64,000 bases of DNA from Bacillales bacterium (GTDB lineage Bacteria > Bacillota > Bacilli > Bacillales > DASSOY01). A program made the translations under genes and the position numbers. Location of the stretch: contig DASSOY010000029.1 in assembly GCA_035700025.1 (NCBI GenBank), positions 1 through 64,000 of the forward strand, given 5' to 3'. A model generated the notes under the pieces. The model did not search any database. It was not told the origin of the DNA and worked only from the letters and a program-made list of their open reading frames with translations. Position 1 is the stretch's first letter, and every line of letters starts with the position of its first letter. Positions 1 to 8,861 of the stretch are shown piece by piece.

Positions 1-951
1 GTTGCCATCGGATATGAAGTTTGTTACCGGATTGGAGAAGCCGTCACGCCGTCGCATTACTACTATTGGCATAACACAGCGACGTGCGGAACGTTTGGTG
101 CAGCTGCGGCGGTTGCGAAATTGCTCCGCTTGAACGAAGAACAAATCATCCATACGCTCGGAAATGCGGGTACGCAGGCGGCCGGATTATGGGAATTTAT
201 CGAGGACGGGGCGATGTCTAAACAGCTTCACCCCGCGAAGGCTGCGTACAACGGTGTCATTTCTGCCGTTTTAGCGGAGAAAGGGTTCACGGCTGCGCGG
301 AAAATTCTCGAAGGAGACCGCGGGTTTTTTCAGGCCATGTCCGAAGAGCCTGATGCAGGAAAGGTGACGGATCAGCTTGGGAAAACGTTTAAAATCATGG
401 AGAATTCATTTAAAATCCATGCTTCCTGCCGCCATACGCATGCGGTCGTCGATCTCGTACTCGATTACATTCGCGAAGGCGTGAAAGCGGACGACCTAAA
501 AGAGATAAGGATCCAAACGTACAAGATTGCTTTGGACATTACCGACAATCCGGCACCGAATACGGTTTATGCGGCGAAGTTCAGCATCCAATATTGTGCC
601 GCTCTCGCCTTTACACTCGGCAGTGCATCACTCTCTGATTTTAATGAAGATCATTTATTTCATCCTGACGTTCGACATTTGATGGAGAAAGTTCATGTTT
701 CCGTCAGCGATAAGATGGAAGCCGCTTATCCAAAAGATTGGGGAGCGATTGTTGAAATCCTTCTGGCCGACGGCCGCCGACGATCAAAAGAGACGCGTGG
801 ACCGAAAGGAGATCCGGAAAACCCTGTAAGCGCGGGAGAGTTAAAGCAAAAGTTTAGCAGATTGGCGCTGCCTGTTCTTGGCAAGCAAACCGAAGCCGCG
901 ATTGAGCGAATATTGAATTTGGAAAATGATCGAGTTGTGAGTTTTATGTAA
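1..951 (+). CDS. MmgE/PrpD family protein, 5' truncated by window edge
   Basis: The frame is open from base 1 and ends at TAA 949-951, so about the first third of the gene lies outside the window (316 codons are present; the family is usually about 450 residues). Just inside the edge the protein reads as the MmgE/PrpD signature: a GYE-xxx-RIG start, then SHYYYWH, then a T-A-T-CGTFGAAAAVAKLL helix. Family members include 2-methylcitrate dehydratase and other cofactor-free dehydratases or isomerases of carboxylates. The downstream GntR/FCD regulator and two-subunit dehydratase fit a di- or tricarboxylate catabolic locus, but the substrate cannot be read from the sequence. Family assignment is firm; function is open. 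Confidence 0.9.
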   Translation, partial: VAIGYEVCYRIGEAVTPSHYYYWHNTATCGTFGAAAAVAKLLRLNEEQIIHTLGNAGTQAAGLWEFIEDGAMSKQLHPAKAAYNGVISAVLAEKGFTAARKILEGDRGFFQAMSEEPDAGKVTDQLGKTFKIMENSFKIHASCRHTHAVVDLVLDYIREGVKADDLKEIRIQTYKIALDITDNPAPNTVYAAKFSIQYCAALAFTLGSASLSDFNEDHLFHPDVRHLMEKVHVSVSDKMEAAYPKDWGAIVEILLADGRRRSKETRGPKGDPENPVSAGELKQKFSRLALPVLGKQTEAAIERILNLENDRVVSFM

Positions 952-1053
952 CTTCTGGAAAAGCGGATCGCTCAGTGAATGGCGGCAAAACTTTTATTTG
1001 AGGATGGGTTATACGCATAAATCGTTGAATCATATAGACAAAACGATCTTGTA

Positions 1054-1068
1054 TCCTATATCCTAGGA
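1054..1068. promoter_or_regulatory. candidate operator of the downstream GntR/FCD regulator
   Basis: TCCTA and TAGGA form an inverted repeat with a 5-base spacer, about 50 bases before the GntR start. It overlaps a weak promoter-like pair (TAGACA at 1035-1040 and TATATC at 1057-1062). FCD-type regulators commonly bind short dyads in their own promoters, so autoregulation is plausible, but this is inference from position only. Confidence 0.3.
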
Positions 1069-1117
1069 AGAAGAAAAGGATGAAAACCATTCCAAAAAAT
1101 GCTAAAGGGCGGTCTAA

Positions 1118-1816
1118 ATGAACAAAAAAGTTGATTTAAAATTGGAAGACCGAGATACATTGCATCTGAAAGTATGCAATGTGTTAAGGAAAGCGATTTT
1201 GCAAGGCGATTTTGCACCGGGAGAACGTCTCATTCAAGAGGATCTCGCCAAGGCGCTAGGCGTGAGCCGCATGCCGGTACGTGAGGCGCTTCGGCGATTG
1301 GAAACGGAAGGGCTCATTAAATTGATGCCTCATCGCGGGGCGATCGTCAAATCGTTGAACGCCGAAGATGTTGACGAAATTTATTCGTTGCGCGCCGAAC
1401 TCGAGAAACTGGCAGCCAGCAAAAGCGTCGATAAAATGAAAGAAGAAGATATTGCGGAATTGGAACAGCTCGTGGAAGACATGAACGCGATGGATGATCT
1501 TGAACAATTTGTAGAGGCAAACATTGAGTTTCACCGCTTGCTGATGAAATATTGCGAGTGGGAGCGCTTGTTGTCTTTTATCGAAACGTTGTGGAACGGT
1601 TTTCCGCAGCAAACCCCGCATATGCTTACAGGACAGGTCGACTTGTCCAAGCAGGAACATGAAGAAATCTTATGGGCGGTGAAAGAGAGAGATGCGGCGA
1701 AGGCTTCTAAATTGCTCGCGAATCACATTAGCCGAACCGGAAAATCGTTAATGGAGAGCATTCGCCAATCGAAAAGCGGTAAAGAAAATTTGATTGATAG
1801 AATCCTAGAGCAATAA
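1118..1816 (+). CDS. GntR family transcriptional regulator, FCD domain
   Basis: The protein has 232 residues. An N-terminal winged helix-turn-helix spans about residues 15-80, with the GntR pattern of an AILQGDFAPGERL strand, the recognition helix LGVSRMPVREALRRLE and a wing ending in HRGAIV. An all-helical FCD domain occupies about residues 88-215; its FHRLL helix and a later HEEIL / ANHI pair supply likely metal- or ligand-binding residues. FCD regulators usually sense carboxylic acids and repress neighbouring catabolic genes. It sits between the MmgE/PrpD gene and the two dehydratase subunits, only 26 bases before the latter, so it probably controls this locus. The ATG follows a modest AAAGGGCGG site. 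Confidence 0.93.
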   Translation: MNKKVDLKLEDRDTLHLKVCNVLRKAILQGDFAPGERLIQEDLAKALGVSRMPVREALRRLETEGLIKLMPHRGAIVKSLNAEDVDEIYSLRAELEKLAASKSVDKMKEEDIAELEQLVEDMNAMDDLEQFVEANIEFHRLLMKYCEWERLLSFIETLWNGFPQQTPHMLTGQVDLSKQEHEEILWAVKERDAAKASKLLANHISRTGKSLMESIRQSKSGKENLIDRILEQ

Positions 1817-1842
1817 GTCCGCAGCGGCGGGAGGAAACCGAA

Positions 1843-2685
1843 TTGAAAGAGATTCATTACGCCGACATTGTTGAGAAAGTCGCGGAAATGTGTCAACAAG
1901 CGAATTTTGAACTTGGCGAAGATGTCGTGAACGCCTTTCAAACGGCATTGAGAAATGAAGTTTCCGAGACGGGCAAGGATGTATTAAACCAATTGATCGA
2001 AAATGCCCATCTGGCTTCGTCGGAGCGCGTTCCGATGTGTCAGGATACCGGGGTTTCTGTTTTTATCGTCAAGCTCGGCCAAGACTGTCATCTTGTCGGC
2101 GGCAGCCTTTATGACGCCATTAATGATGGGGTTCGCAAAGGGTATGAGGAAGGGTACTTGCGTTATTCGATCGTGGATGACCCGATTGAGCGAAAGAACA
2201 GCGGGGACAATACGCCGGCTGTTATTCATGTTGAATTGACGGAAGGCGATCGATTAGACATCCAAATGAGCGCCAAAGGCGGCGGAGCGGAAAATATGAG
2301 CGTGTTAAAAATGTTAAAGCCGTCTGACGGTTTGGAAGGTGTAAAGGAATATATTATCGAGACGGTTCGTGCAGCCGGGCCGAATGCATGCCCGCCTTTG
2401 GTCGTTGGAATTGGCATCGGCGGCAATTTTGAAACCGTTGCGTATATGGCGAAAAAAGCCTTGTTCCGGCCGATTGGCGAAAGGAACAAGAAGCCGGCGA
2501 TCGCGGCGTTGGAACAATTGTTGATGGAGGAAATTAATCGCCTCGGTATCGGTCCGCAAGGGATGGGCGGAAACACGACAGCATTGGATGTCAAAATCGA
2601 AACGGCCCCTTGTCACATCGCGGCATTGCCCGTAGCCGTCAATTTAAATTGTCACGCAAGCCGGCATAAACATGTGGTGCTGTAA
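1843..2685 (+). CDS. class I fumarase / L-tartrate dehydratase family, alpha subunit
   Basis: 280 residues, TTG start preceded by GGGAGG. It is the catalytic [4Fe-4S] half of a two-subunit hydro-lyase (FumA N-terminal half, TtdA-like). Recognisable blocks are MCQDTGVSVF near residue 65 with the first cluster cysteine, a SGDNTPA segment, an AKGGGAENMS loop, NACPPLVVGIGIGG with the second cysteine, and LNCHASRH near the C terminus with the third. The enzyme interconverts fumarate/malate-type hydroxy acids; tartrate or mesaconate are equally possible substrates. The beta subunit follows after 23 bases. A separate housekeeping fumarase is expected elsewhere, so a catabolic role with the neighbouring MFS carrier is likely. 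Confidence 0.9.
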   Translation: MKEIHYADIVEKVAEMCQQANFELGEDVVNAFQTALRNEVSETGKDVLNQLIENAHLASSERVPMCQDTGVSVFIVKLGQDCHLVGGSLYDAINDGVRKGYEEGYLRYSIVDDPIERKNSGDNTPAVIHVELTEGDRLDIQMSAKGGGAENMSVLKMLKPSDGLEGVKEYIIETVRAAGPNACPPLVVGIGIGGNFETVAYMAKKALFRPIGERNKKPAIAALEQLLMEEINRLGIGPQGMGGNTTALDVKIETAPCHIAALPVAVNLNCHASRHKHVVL

Positions 2686-2708
2686 CCTGCGATTGGAGGC
2701 GAATCGTA

Positions 2709-3266
2709 TTGTCGAGAATCAAGATCCAAGTACCGTTCGAATCTGAAGATGGAATCACTTCGCTTAAAGCCGGGGATCGGGTGTTGATCAGCGGAACACT
2801 GTACACGGCGAGAGATTCGGCACATAAAAGAATGATAGAACAATTGGAAAATGGCGAAAAGCTTCCGTTTGACCTGGCAAATCAAGTCATCTATTATGTC
2901 GGCCCGACGCCGGCAAAGCCCGGGCAAGTGATCGGATCCGCCGGTCCAACGACGAGCGGCCGCATGGACAAGTTCACACCGACATTGCTCGAATTAGGGC
3001 TGAAAGGCATGATTGGCAAAGGGTATCGCAACAAGGAAGTTATCGAAGCTATTAAAGTGAACAAGGCGGTATACTTCGGCGCCATCGGCGGCTCCGGCGC
3101 CCTGATTGCCCGAACGATTAAACACGTGGAGTTGGTGGCTTACGAAGATCTTGGTACCGAAGCCGTTCGGAAATTGGTCGTTGAAGACTTTCCGGCCGTT
3201 GTCATCAACGATGCCGAAGGAGATGATTGGTACCAACTCGCACGGAACCAATTTCAGTCCCCGTAA
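2709..3266 (+). CDS. class I fumarase / L-tartrate dehydratase family, beta subunit
   Basis: 185 residues, TTG start after a GATTGGAGGCG ribosome binding site. It matches the C-terminal swivelling domain of class I fumarases (TtdB-like): GDRVLISGTLYTARDSAHKR near the start, then GPTPAKPGQVIGSAGPTT, SGRMDKFTP, GMIGKG and FGAIGGSGAL. It completes the substrate-binding site of the heterodimer with the alpha subunit encoded immediately upstream. Length and domain order are normal for a stand-alone beta subunit. Substrate preference is undetermined. Confidence 0.9.
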   Translation: MSRIKIQVPFESEDGITSLKAGDRVLISGTLYTARDSAHKRMIEQLENGEKLPFDLANQVIYYVGPTPAKPGQVIGSAGPTTSGRMDKFTPTLLELGLKGMIGKGYRNKEVIEAIKVNKAVYFGAIGGSGALIARTIKHVELVAYEDLGTEAVRKLVVEDFPAVVINDAEGDDWYQLARNQFQSP

Positions 3267-3341
3267 GAGACGAATCATCGGAAAAACCAGCGAAAACGGC
3301 ATGTATGAATGTTGTTTTGACGGAAGAAAGGTTCTGAAACA

Positions 3342-4532
3342 ATGAAACCAGTGTCCACAGCTGTTTCAAAATATACGATGAAGGATATCGCATTTTGGAG
3401 AATGGCGTTCGGACTTGCGTTGGCGTCATTCTTTATTTTTGCCAGCCTGTACGCGGTACAGCCGCTCTTACCGCTATTCTCGAAACAATTCGATATTTCC
3501 CCCGCTGCCGCAAGCCTCACGCAATCGTTGCCGGTGCTCTCCCTGACGATCGGCCTCATCCTCTTCGGCTTTCTCTCCGACCGCCTCGGCCGCGTCCGGC
3601 TCATGCAGCTTTGCTTCCTCGTATCCATGATTCTATTCCTCCTGATTCCTGCCACGGAATCTTTCACGGTACTTCTCGCGTTCCGCTTCATCCAAGGCTT
3701 CGCCCTTGCCGGTCTTCCCGCCGCCGCGCTCGCCTACATCAGCGAGGAAGTCGAGCGCGCCAGCGCCGGCTTCGCCATTTCCGTCTACATCGCCGGCAAT
3801 GCGCTCGGCGGCCTCGCCGGCCGCGTCGTCACCGGCTACGTTGCCGGAACTTACGACTGGCGTCTCGCCGTTTACATGATCGCCGGCACCGGCTTGTTCA
3901 TTTTTTTCGCGTTGCTTTTTTTATTGCCGAAGTCCCGCCATTTTCAGCCGGCGCAAGCCTCTTTTTCTGCCGACATTCATCATTTTATCGCGCATTTGCG
4001 CAATCGCCGGCTGCTGCCGCTGTTCGGGCTTGCTTTCATTTTACAACTTGCTTTTACCGGCACGTGGACGTACATCCCATTTTACTTGCTCGGGCCGCCG
4101 TTTTCGCTCTCGCTTTCGACCGTTTCTTTCTTTTATCTCGCTTACCTTTTCGGAGTGATCGGTGCGCCTGTCGGCGGTTATTTGACGAAGCGGTTCGGCA
4201 TAAAGAAAGTCATGTTCAGCGGGATTTTTATATGTTTGTTCGGTGTAATTTTAACGACCGTTTCAACTTTAATTTTCGTCGCTGCCGCATTGTCATTCGT
4301 TTGTTTCGGTTTTTTCATCGCGCATTCCATGGCTTCCGCCATGATCGGCCAGGCCGCCGGACATCATAAAGCAGGCGCTTCCGGGGTATATTTTGTCAGC
4401 TATTATTTAGGGGTGGCGGCAGGGGGAACGATGTTGGGGCCGTTATGGACAACGTATGGGTGGAAAGGGATAATCGCCGTTACGTTCGGATTGCCTGTCA
4501 TTTATGTATTGTTCTTGATGAAATCGGAATGA
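3342..4532 (+). CDS. MFS transporter, DHA1-like 12-TM carrier
   Basis: 396 residues with about twelve hydrophobic segments. The MFS signature lies in the loop after the second helix (GFLSDRLGRVR) and its degenerate copy in the second half (GGYLTKRFGIKK). A short N-terminal cytoplasmic tail precedes the first helix. It lies 75 bases after the dehydratase beta subunit in the same direction and could take up the substrate or export a product of that locus, though YdhP/YnfM-like carriers are often general effluxers. A long, arginine-rich open frame on the same strand (about 3395-4369) is an artefact of this GC-rich gene. Confidence 0.88.
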   Translation: MKPVSTAVSKYTMKDIAFWRMAFGLALASFFIFASLYAVQPLLPLFSKQFDISPAAASLTQSLPVLSLTIGLILFGFLSDRLGRVRLMQLCFLVSMILFLLIPATESFTVLLAFRFIQGFALAGLPAAALAYISEEVERASAGFAISVYIAGNALGGLAGRVVTGYVAGTYDWRLAVYMIAGTGLFIFFALLFLLPKSRHFQPAQASFSADIHHFIAHLRNRRLLPLFGLAFILQLAFTGTWTYIPFYLLGPPFSLSLSTVSFFYLAYLFGVIGAPVGGYLTKRFGIKKVMFSGIFICLFGVILTTVSTLIFVAAALSFVCFGFFIAHSMASAMIGQAAGHHKAGASGVYFVSYYLGVAAGGTMLGPLWTTYGWKGIIAVTFGLPVIYVLFLMKSE

Positions 4533-4724
4533 TCGATTGCCGAAAATGATAATTAGGGTACGTATTCAGCCTAGAAAAGACTACCTCCACCTCGAGGAAG
4601 ATATGTTGAGCAGAAGATCGGTTAGTTGGACAATGCCTTCTCCCGGATGCTTTGCGAGAAAGTCAAAGCGGCAACCAGAAATTTTGAATGTGTAAAAGTT
4701 TCCTCTCTTGCCTCCAGATCACTA

Positions 4725-4753
4725 TTGATGAGAAAGCAGAAACGCCCTATACT
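4725..4753 (+). promoter_or_regulatory. sigma-A-like promoter of the spore-type hydrolase
   Basis: TTGATG (4725-4730), 17-base spacer, TATACT (4748-4753), about 55 bases ahead of the start codon. The rest of the 275-base gap after the MFS gene shows no recognisable element. Confidence 0.5.
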
Positions 4754-4807
4754 GAACGCGTGCAAAAGGGGGTCTCTCGAATCTGAATAAGAGGGGGGAG
4801 ACAAGAT

Positions 4808-5458
4808 ATGAAACGAATCTTGATCATGTTTATGATTGCCGCTGCATTTGGAATCGGTATAAGCGAAGTGCTGCCGGGAGAAAAAGTTGAGGCCGCGGCA
4901 CCGACGTTGAGTATGGGGGACCACGCAGGCTACGTATGGGGGTTGCAGCATCGATTGCAACAACTCGGGTTGTATCATGGTCTCTTAGACGGAATCTTTG
5001 GTCCGTTGACTCGCGAGGCGGTCATAACATTCCAACAGAGATATGGATTAACCGCGGACGGCATCGTAGGAGAAAAGACGTGGCATCGGTTGAGAGCAAA
5101 CACTTTTACAAAAGAACAGATCCAGCTGTTCGCTCAACTCGTTTACGCAGAGGCGAGAGGTGAATCGTTCGAAGGTCAAGTTGCTGTCGCAGCTGTCGTA
5201 TTAAACCGGATGGATTCCGGCAAATTTCCCGATACGCTTTCCGGTGTCGTTTATAAGTCTGGCGCTTTTTCTTGTGTGGATAACGGCGCGATCTATAATC
5301 GTCCGAATGAAGAAGCGTACCGGGCCGTTTATGCCGCTGTCGCAGGCTGGGATCCGACTGACGGCGCACTCTTTTATTTTAATCCGGAAAAATCCGATTC
5401 GAAGTGGATGCGTTCGCGTCCGACGATCGTTACCATCGGGAATCATGTATTTAGTTAA
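4808..5458 (+). CDS. SleB/CwlJ-type cell wall hydrolase with peptidoglycan-binding domain
   Basis: 216 residues. A signal peptide covers about residues 1-29, ending in VEAAAP. A PG_binding_1 domain follows at about 35-95 (LQHRLQQLGLYHGLLDGIFG then FQQRYGLTADGIVGEKTW). The C-terminal Hydrolase_2 domain runs from about 110 to the end, with QLVYAEARGESFEGQVAVAA, AVVLNRMDSGKFPD, then YFNPEKSDSKWMRSR and IGNHVFS. This fold cleaves muramic-lactam cortex in SleB. At 216 residues it is shorter than SleB (about 305) and closer to YkvT-type paralogues, so the exact role (germination or vegetative) is uncertain. The start follows a strong GGGGGGAG site. Confidence 0.9.
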   Translation: MKRILIMFMIAAAFGIGISEVLPGEKVEAAAPTLSMGDHAGYVWGLQHRLQQLGLYHGLLDGIFGPLTREAVITFQQRYGLTADGIVGEKTWHRLRANTFTKEQIQLFAQLVYAEARGESFEGQVAVAAVVLNRMDSGKFPDTLSGVVYKSGAFSCVDNGAIYNRPNEEAYRAVYAAVAGWDPTDGALFYFNPEKSDSKWMRSRPTIVTIGNHVFS

Positions 5459-5476
5459 TAGACCGATCAGGAATAA

Positions 5477-5507
5477 CCGTTTCCGTTCTTTGGAAACGGC
5501 TTTTTTT
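5477..5507 (+). terminator. Rho-independent terminator after the cell wall hydrolase
   Basis: CCGTTTCC (5477-5484) pairs with GGAAACGG (5492-5499) and is followed by a run of seven T. Confidence 0.85.
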
Positions 5508-5601
5508 ACAGGCAAATTCTTTTACAAACGAATGCGAGAGGCATACAATTTATTAAGAATAAAACTGAGTAAAGAGATAGGAAAATGGGGTGAAATCATT
5601 C

Positions 5602-6849
5602 ATGTCTATGCATACGACAATGAATCAATCAAACAAGGCAACGGAAACAAAACCGAATCTCGTTTCTCCGCAGCGTCTTTTCGTTTTCGGAGGGGGATTA
5701 GCGGCCATTCTTTTAACCGTTGTTGCGATTAACGTCGCGGGATGGCAACAAGGCATTTTGTTGTGGCTTGGCTTGTTGTTAGGCTATACGTTATTTCACG
5801 CACGTTTTGGCTTTACGACCGGTTTCCGGCAACTCATGTCGGTCGGCAACGGCGCGGCGGTACGCGCACATATGATCATGCTTGCTGCTGCATGCACGTT
5901 ATTTGCGCCGATTTTATCCATGGGCATAGGCTTTTTCGGAACGGAACCGCAAGGATACGTATTTCCTGTCGGCACAAGCGTCGTCGTCGGCGGATTTTTA
6001 TTCGGCATCGGTATGCAGCTTGGCAGCGGATGTGCTTCCGGAACGCTCTATCATATCGGTGGAGGGAGAACCGCTTCTTTCGTAACGCTTTTCGGTTTTA
6101 TCATCGGATCGGTTTTAGGTGCTTGGCATTGGGCGTTTTGGGTGCAAGAGATGCCTCATTTTCCAGCCGTTTCGCTCGCTACTTCAACCGGATGGGGATA
6201 CTTCGGCGCTTGGATCGTTTCATTGCTGATTTTTGCAGCGATTACGATTGCGGTTTGGGTTATTCAAAAGAAAAAACAACCGCCTCAACTGAAACCAGTC
6301 CCTTCAGCAAGCGGCTGGAAACGCGTCGTGCGAGGTTCTTGGCCGCTTTGGGTGGGAGCGATTGTCCTAGCCGTCCTTAACGCGCTCACTTTAATGTTCC
6401 GCGGACATCCGTGGGGCGTAACTTCCGCTTTCGCCCTCTGGGGCTCTCAAGCCGCTCAAAGCATCGGTATCGATGTCACGGACTGGACTTATTGGCAAGG
6501 GGCAAAAGCGGCTCAACTTAATCAATCGGTGTTTAAGGATTCTACGAGCGTGATGGACTTTGGTGTTATACTAGGTGCTTTTGTAGCTTCGGCCGCCGCA
6601 GGGTTGTTCAAACTGCCGAAACTCGGGGGCAAAGTGATTGCCGCATCCATGGTTGGCGGTATTCTCATGGGGTATGGCGCCCGCATCGCATTCGGATGTA
6701 ACATCGGTGCCTATTTCGGCGGCATCGCCTCTTTCAGTTTGCACGGGTATGTTTGGATGGTCGCCGCTCTCGCCGGTACTTTTCTTTCTTTATCCATCCG
6801 GCCGTTGTTTGGTCTGTCCGTTCCCAAGCCGAATGACAGCTTTTGTTGA
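5602..6849 (+). CDS. YeeE/YedE family sulfur-compound (thiosulfate) transporter
   Basis: 415 residues from ATG 5602. A GTG at 5590 is in frame, but it lies inside the GGGGTGA that looks like the ribosome binding site for 5602. The protein is a duplicated, highly hydrophobic membrane protein with about nine or more helices. Each half carries the family's cysteine motif: GMQLGSGCASGTLYHIGGGR in the first half and FGCNIGAYFGG in the second. In YeeE (TsuA) these cysteines line the thiosulfate path. No rhodanese or TusA partner is adjacent; a sulfurtransferase gene lies at about 31 kb. Thiosulfate is the best guess; other sulfur or selenium species are possible. Confidence 0.85.
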   Translation: MSMHTTMNQSNKATETKPNLVSPQRLFVFGGGLAAILLTVVAINVAGWQQGILLWLGLLLGYTLFHARFGFTTGFRQLMSVGNGAAVRAHMIMLAAACTLFAPILSMGIGFFGTEPQGYVFPVGTSVVVGGFLFGIGMQLGSGCASGTLYHIGGGRTASFVTLFGFIIGSVLGAWHWAFWVQEMPHFPAVSLATSTGWGYFGAWIVSLLIFAAITIAVWVIQKKKQPPQLKPVPSASGWKRVVRGSWPLWVGAIVLAVLNALTLMFRGHPWGVTSAFALWGSQAAQSIGIDVTDWTYWQGAKAAQLNQSVFKDSTSVMDFGVILGAFVASAAAGLFKLPKLGGKVIAASMVGGILMGYGARIAFGCNIGAYFGGIASFSLHGYVWMVAALAGTFLSLSIRPLFGLSVPKPNDSFC

Positions 6850-6853
6850 TGGG

Positions 6854-6886
6854 AACCGCGTGGGATTTTATCCACGCGGTTTTTGT
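6854..6886 (+). terminator. Rho-independent terminator after the YeeE-type transporter
   Basis: AACCGCGTGG pairs across an 8-9 base loop with CCACGCGGTT, followed by TTTTT. Confidence 0.88.
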
Positions 6887-6953
6887 TTGAAAAGATTAGA
6901 TTTGCAAAGAACGAGGTGAAACTCGCAAACGCTTACGATGCAGGAGTCGATCA

Positions 6954-6998
6954 TCCCGCTAACCCGCTGTTGTCTATTGCTGGAGCGGGACTTTTTAT
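6954..6998 (+). terminator. second terminator-like hairpin in the gap before pxpB
   Basis: TCCCGCT (6954-6960) pairs with AGCGGGA (6984-6990), followed by CTTTTTATT. The gap 6850-7183 otherwise holds no gene I can support. A second terminator 70 bases after the first suggests an unannotated short transcript, or a leader/attenuator for the pxp operon. Confidence 0.6.
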
Positions 6999-7183
6999 TG
7001 TTTGACATCAGATGCAATGGTAGAATGTTTTTAATAAAATGGTTGCGGTTGACACGGTTGGCATGACCAAGCGAATAATGGCTTGGTGAAAGCGTTGTGT
7101 TTTTGCGCGCTTTTCGGAAATGGCCTTCCGTCCCGTCCGTTTGTTTAGGAAAATATCCTTACGCAAGGGAAGTGTGGCGTCCA

Positions 7184-7921
7184 TTGAAATTTCGATATCA
7201 GCCAGCCGGGGATCAATCGATTCTCGTGGAGGTCAGCCGGCAAGACGATGAAGAAACGAACGCAAAAATTAGAAGTTTGTCAAAGCTGGTAGAAGAGGAG
7301 CAAGTTTCCGGTTTTGGCGAGACGATCCTTGGATACCGGACTTTGCTCGTTACATATGATCCGCTCCAATTGACGTTTGCGGAAGCCGTAAGGAAACTAA
7401 AGAGTTTGGAGCGGGAAATGAAGGAAGTGGAGCTTCCAAAAACCCGGGTCATCGAGATTCCGATCGTATACGGAGGCGAAAACGGCCCCGATCTCGAAGC
7501 GGTTGCGGAACATAACCAGCTTACACCGCAAGAAGTCATCACCATCCATTCCTCCCCCGAGTATTTGGTTTATTTTCTCGGATTTACTCCCGGTTTTCCA
7601 TTTCTCGGCGGCATGTCTGAAAAACTTGCCACCCCGCGTCTTTCGAATCCACGTGTTTCAATCCCCGGCGGCAGTGTCGGTATCGCCGAGGGGCAAACGG
7701 GCATTTATCCGGTGAAAAGCCCAGGCGGCTGGCGGTTGATCGGAAGAACTCCGTTAGCGTTATACGACCCTGGGAAAGCAAATCCGTTTTTGCTGGAAGC
7801 GGGGGATTATGTGAAATTCAAGCCCATCCGACAACGTGAGTTCGAATCGATCGTCCATGAGGTTGAAACCGGGGAATATGAGCCTGTCATCTCCGTGAAA
7901 GGAGGGAATGGCCATTTTTGA
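7184..7921 (+). CDS. pxpB: 5-oxoprolinase subunit PxpB (KipI family)
   Basis: 245 residues from TTG 7184, chosen because it gives the usual N terminus (KFRYQPAGDQSILVE), the usual length (about 240) and an AAGGGAAG site 11 bases upstream. In-frame GTG codons at 7172 and 7097 would add non-conserved residues. The family core is clear: IPIVYGGENGPDLEAVA, YLVYFLGFTPGFPFLGG, PRVSIPGGSVGIAEGQTGIY and SPGGWRLIGRTP. PxpB works with PxpC and PxpA in ATP-dependent hydrolysis of 5-oxo-L-proline to glutamate. B. subtilis KipI also inhibits the kinase KinA. The gene overlaps pxpC by 14 bases. Confidence 0.9.
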   Translation: MKFRYQPAGDQSILVEVSRQDDEETNAKIRSLSKLVEEEQVSGFGETILGYRTLLVTYDPLQLTFAEAVRKLKSLEREMKEVELPKTRVIEIPIVYGGENGPDLEAVAEHNQLTPQEVITIHSSPEYLVYFLGFTPGFPFLGGMSEKLATPRLSNPRVSIPGGSVGIAEGQTGIYPVKSPGGWRLIGRTPLALYDPGKANPFLLEAGDYVKFKPIRQREFESIVHEVETGEYEPVISVKGGNGHF

Positions 7922-8858
7922 AGTCATCCATCCTGGGATTTTCACAACCATACAAGATTTAGGCCGAAAAGGGTATCAAAAATACGGGTTGGCCGTTTCG
8001 GGAGCTGCGGATCATTACGCCTGCCGGATGGCCAATTTGCTCGTTGCCAATCCAGACAAAAGCGCGGTACTCGAGGTTACTTTATTTGGTTTAAAATTGA
8101 AAGCGCGAACGCCGGCGGTCATTGCTATAACGGGAGGGGATTTAACGCCGACCGTGAATGAAAAACCGGTTCCGATGTGGACGTCGATAAATGTTTCAGA
8201 AGGAGACGTCATCCATTTGAAAGGCACCCGCAGCGGATGCCGAGCTTATTTGGCGGCGGCTGGAGGCATCGATGTTCCTATATTTCTTGGCAGCCGTTCG
8301 ACGGACACGGTAGGAAAAGTCGGCGGCATTGAAGGCAGGAGTCTAAAAAAAGGCGATGTCCTTAACATTGGAACGCCGTCAGCAGATGCGAGGAGCGGCC
8401 GGCGCTTATCCACTTCTTTGATTCCCGAGTATCCGAAAGAAGTCGATGTTCGCGTTATTCTCGGACCGCAGGCTGACGCCTTCACGAGCAAAGGCATGGA
8501 AACTTTTTTATCGTCGGATTATAAAGTGTCAACCAAGCTTGACCGGATGGCTTGCCGTCTCGAAGGACTGGAAGTGGAACATGTGGACAGCGCAGATATT
8601 GCTTCTGAGGGCAACTTTCTCGGCGCGGTGCAAATTCCGAAAAATGGGTTGCCGATCGTGTTTAACGTCGGCCGGCGAAGCGTCGGCGGCTATACAAAAA
8701 TTGCCGGGGTGATCACGGTCGATTTGCCGAAGCTGGCACAAGTAAAACCCGGTGACACAGTTCGTTTTCATCAAGTGGAACTGTCCGATGCTCATCGCTG
8801 GCTGAGGGAGCAAGAAAGAACGTTCAAAATTTTGCAATCCGCGCTTCGAGGAGGGTAA
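7908..8858 (+). CDS. pxpC: 5-oxoprolinase subunit PxpC (KipA family)
   Basis: 316 residues, biotin-dependent carboxyltransferase-like (AHS2) fold. Diagnostic blocks are IHPGIFTTIQDLGRKGYQKYG, SGAADHYACRMANLLV, AITGGDLTP, AYLAAAGGID and a C-terminal FNVGRRSVGGYTKIAGVI. The ATG lies only one base after GGAGGG, inside the pxpB reading frame, so initiation probably depends on translational coupling to pxpB. It is the partner of PxpB in the 5-oxoprolinase complex, and pxpA follows after 3 bases. The set makes a complete pxp operon. Confidence 0.92.
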   Translation: MAIFEVIHPGIFTTIQDLGRKGYQKYGLAVSGAADHYACRMANLLVANPDKSAVLEVTLFGLKLKARTPAVIAITGGDLTPTVNEKPVPMWTSINVSEGDVIHLKGTRSGCRAYLAAAGGIDVPIFLGSRSTDTVGKVGGIEGRSLKKGDVLNIGTPSADARSGRRLSTSLIPEYPKEVDVRVILGPQADAFTSKGMETFLSSDYKVSTKLDRMACRLEGLEVEHVDSADIASEGNFLGAVQIPKNGLPIVFNVGRRSVGGYTKIAGVITVDLPKLAQVKPGDTVRFHQVELSDAHRWLREQERTFKILQSALRGG

Positions 8859-8861
8859 TGC

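Noticed and set aside
3395-4369. 324-codon open frame overlapping the MFS gene on the same strand
   Set aside because: Its product is an Arg/His/Phe-rich low-complexity sequence with no ribosome binding site; the overlapping frame is a clear 12-helix MFS carrier, so this is a compositional shadow.
6917-7005. Short ORF starting GTG in the gap after the YeeE-type gene
   Set aside because: Its only GAGG-like site overlaps the start codon, it runs through a terminator hairpin, and nothing supports translation.
7184-8858. Reading pxpB/pxpC as KipI/KipA sporulation-kinase regulators
   Set aside because: They form a complete pxpBCA set with pxpA in one operon, so the 5-oxoprolinase role is primary; KinA inhibition cannot be inferred.
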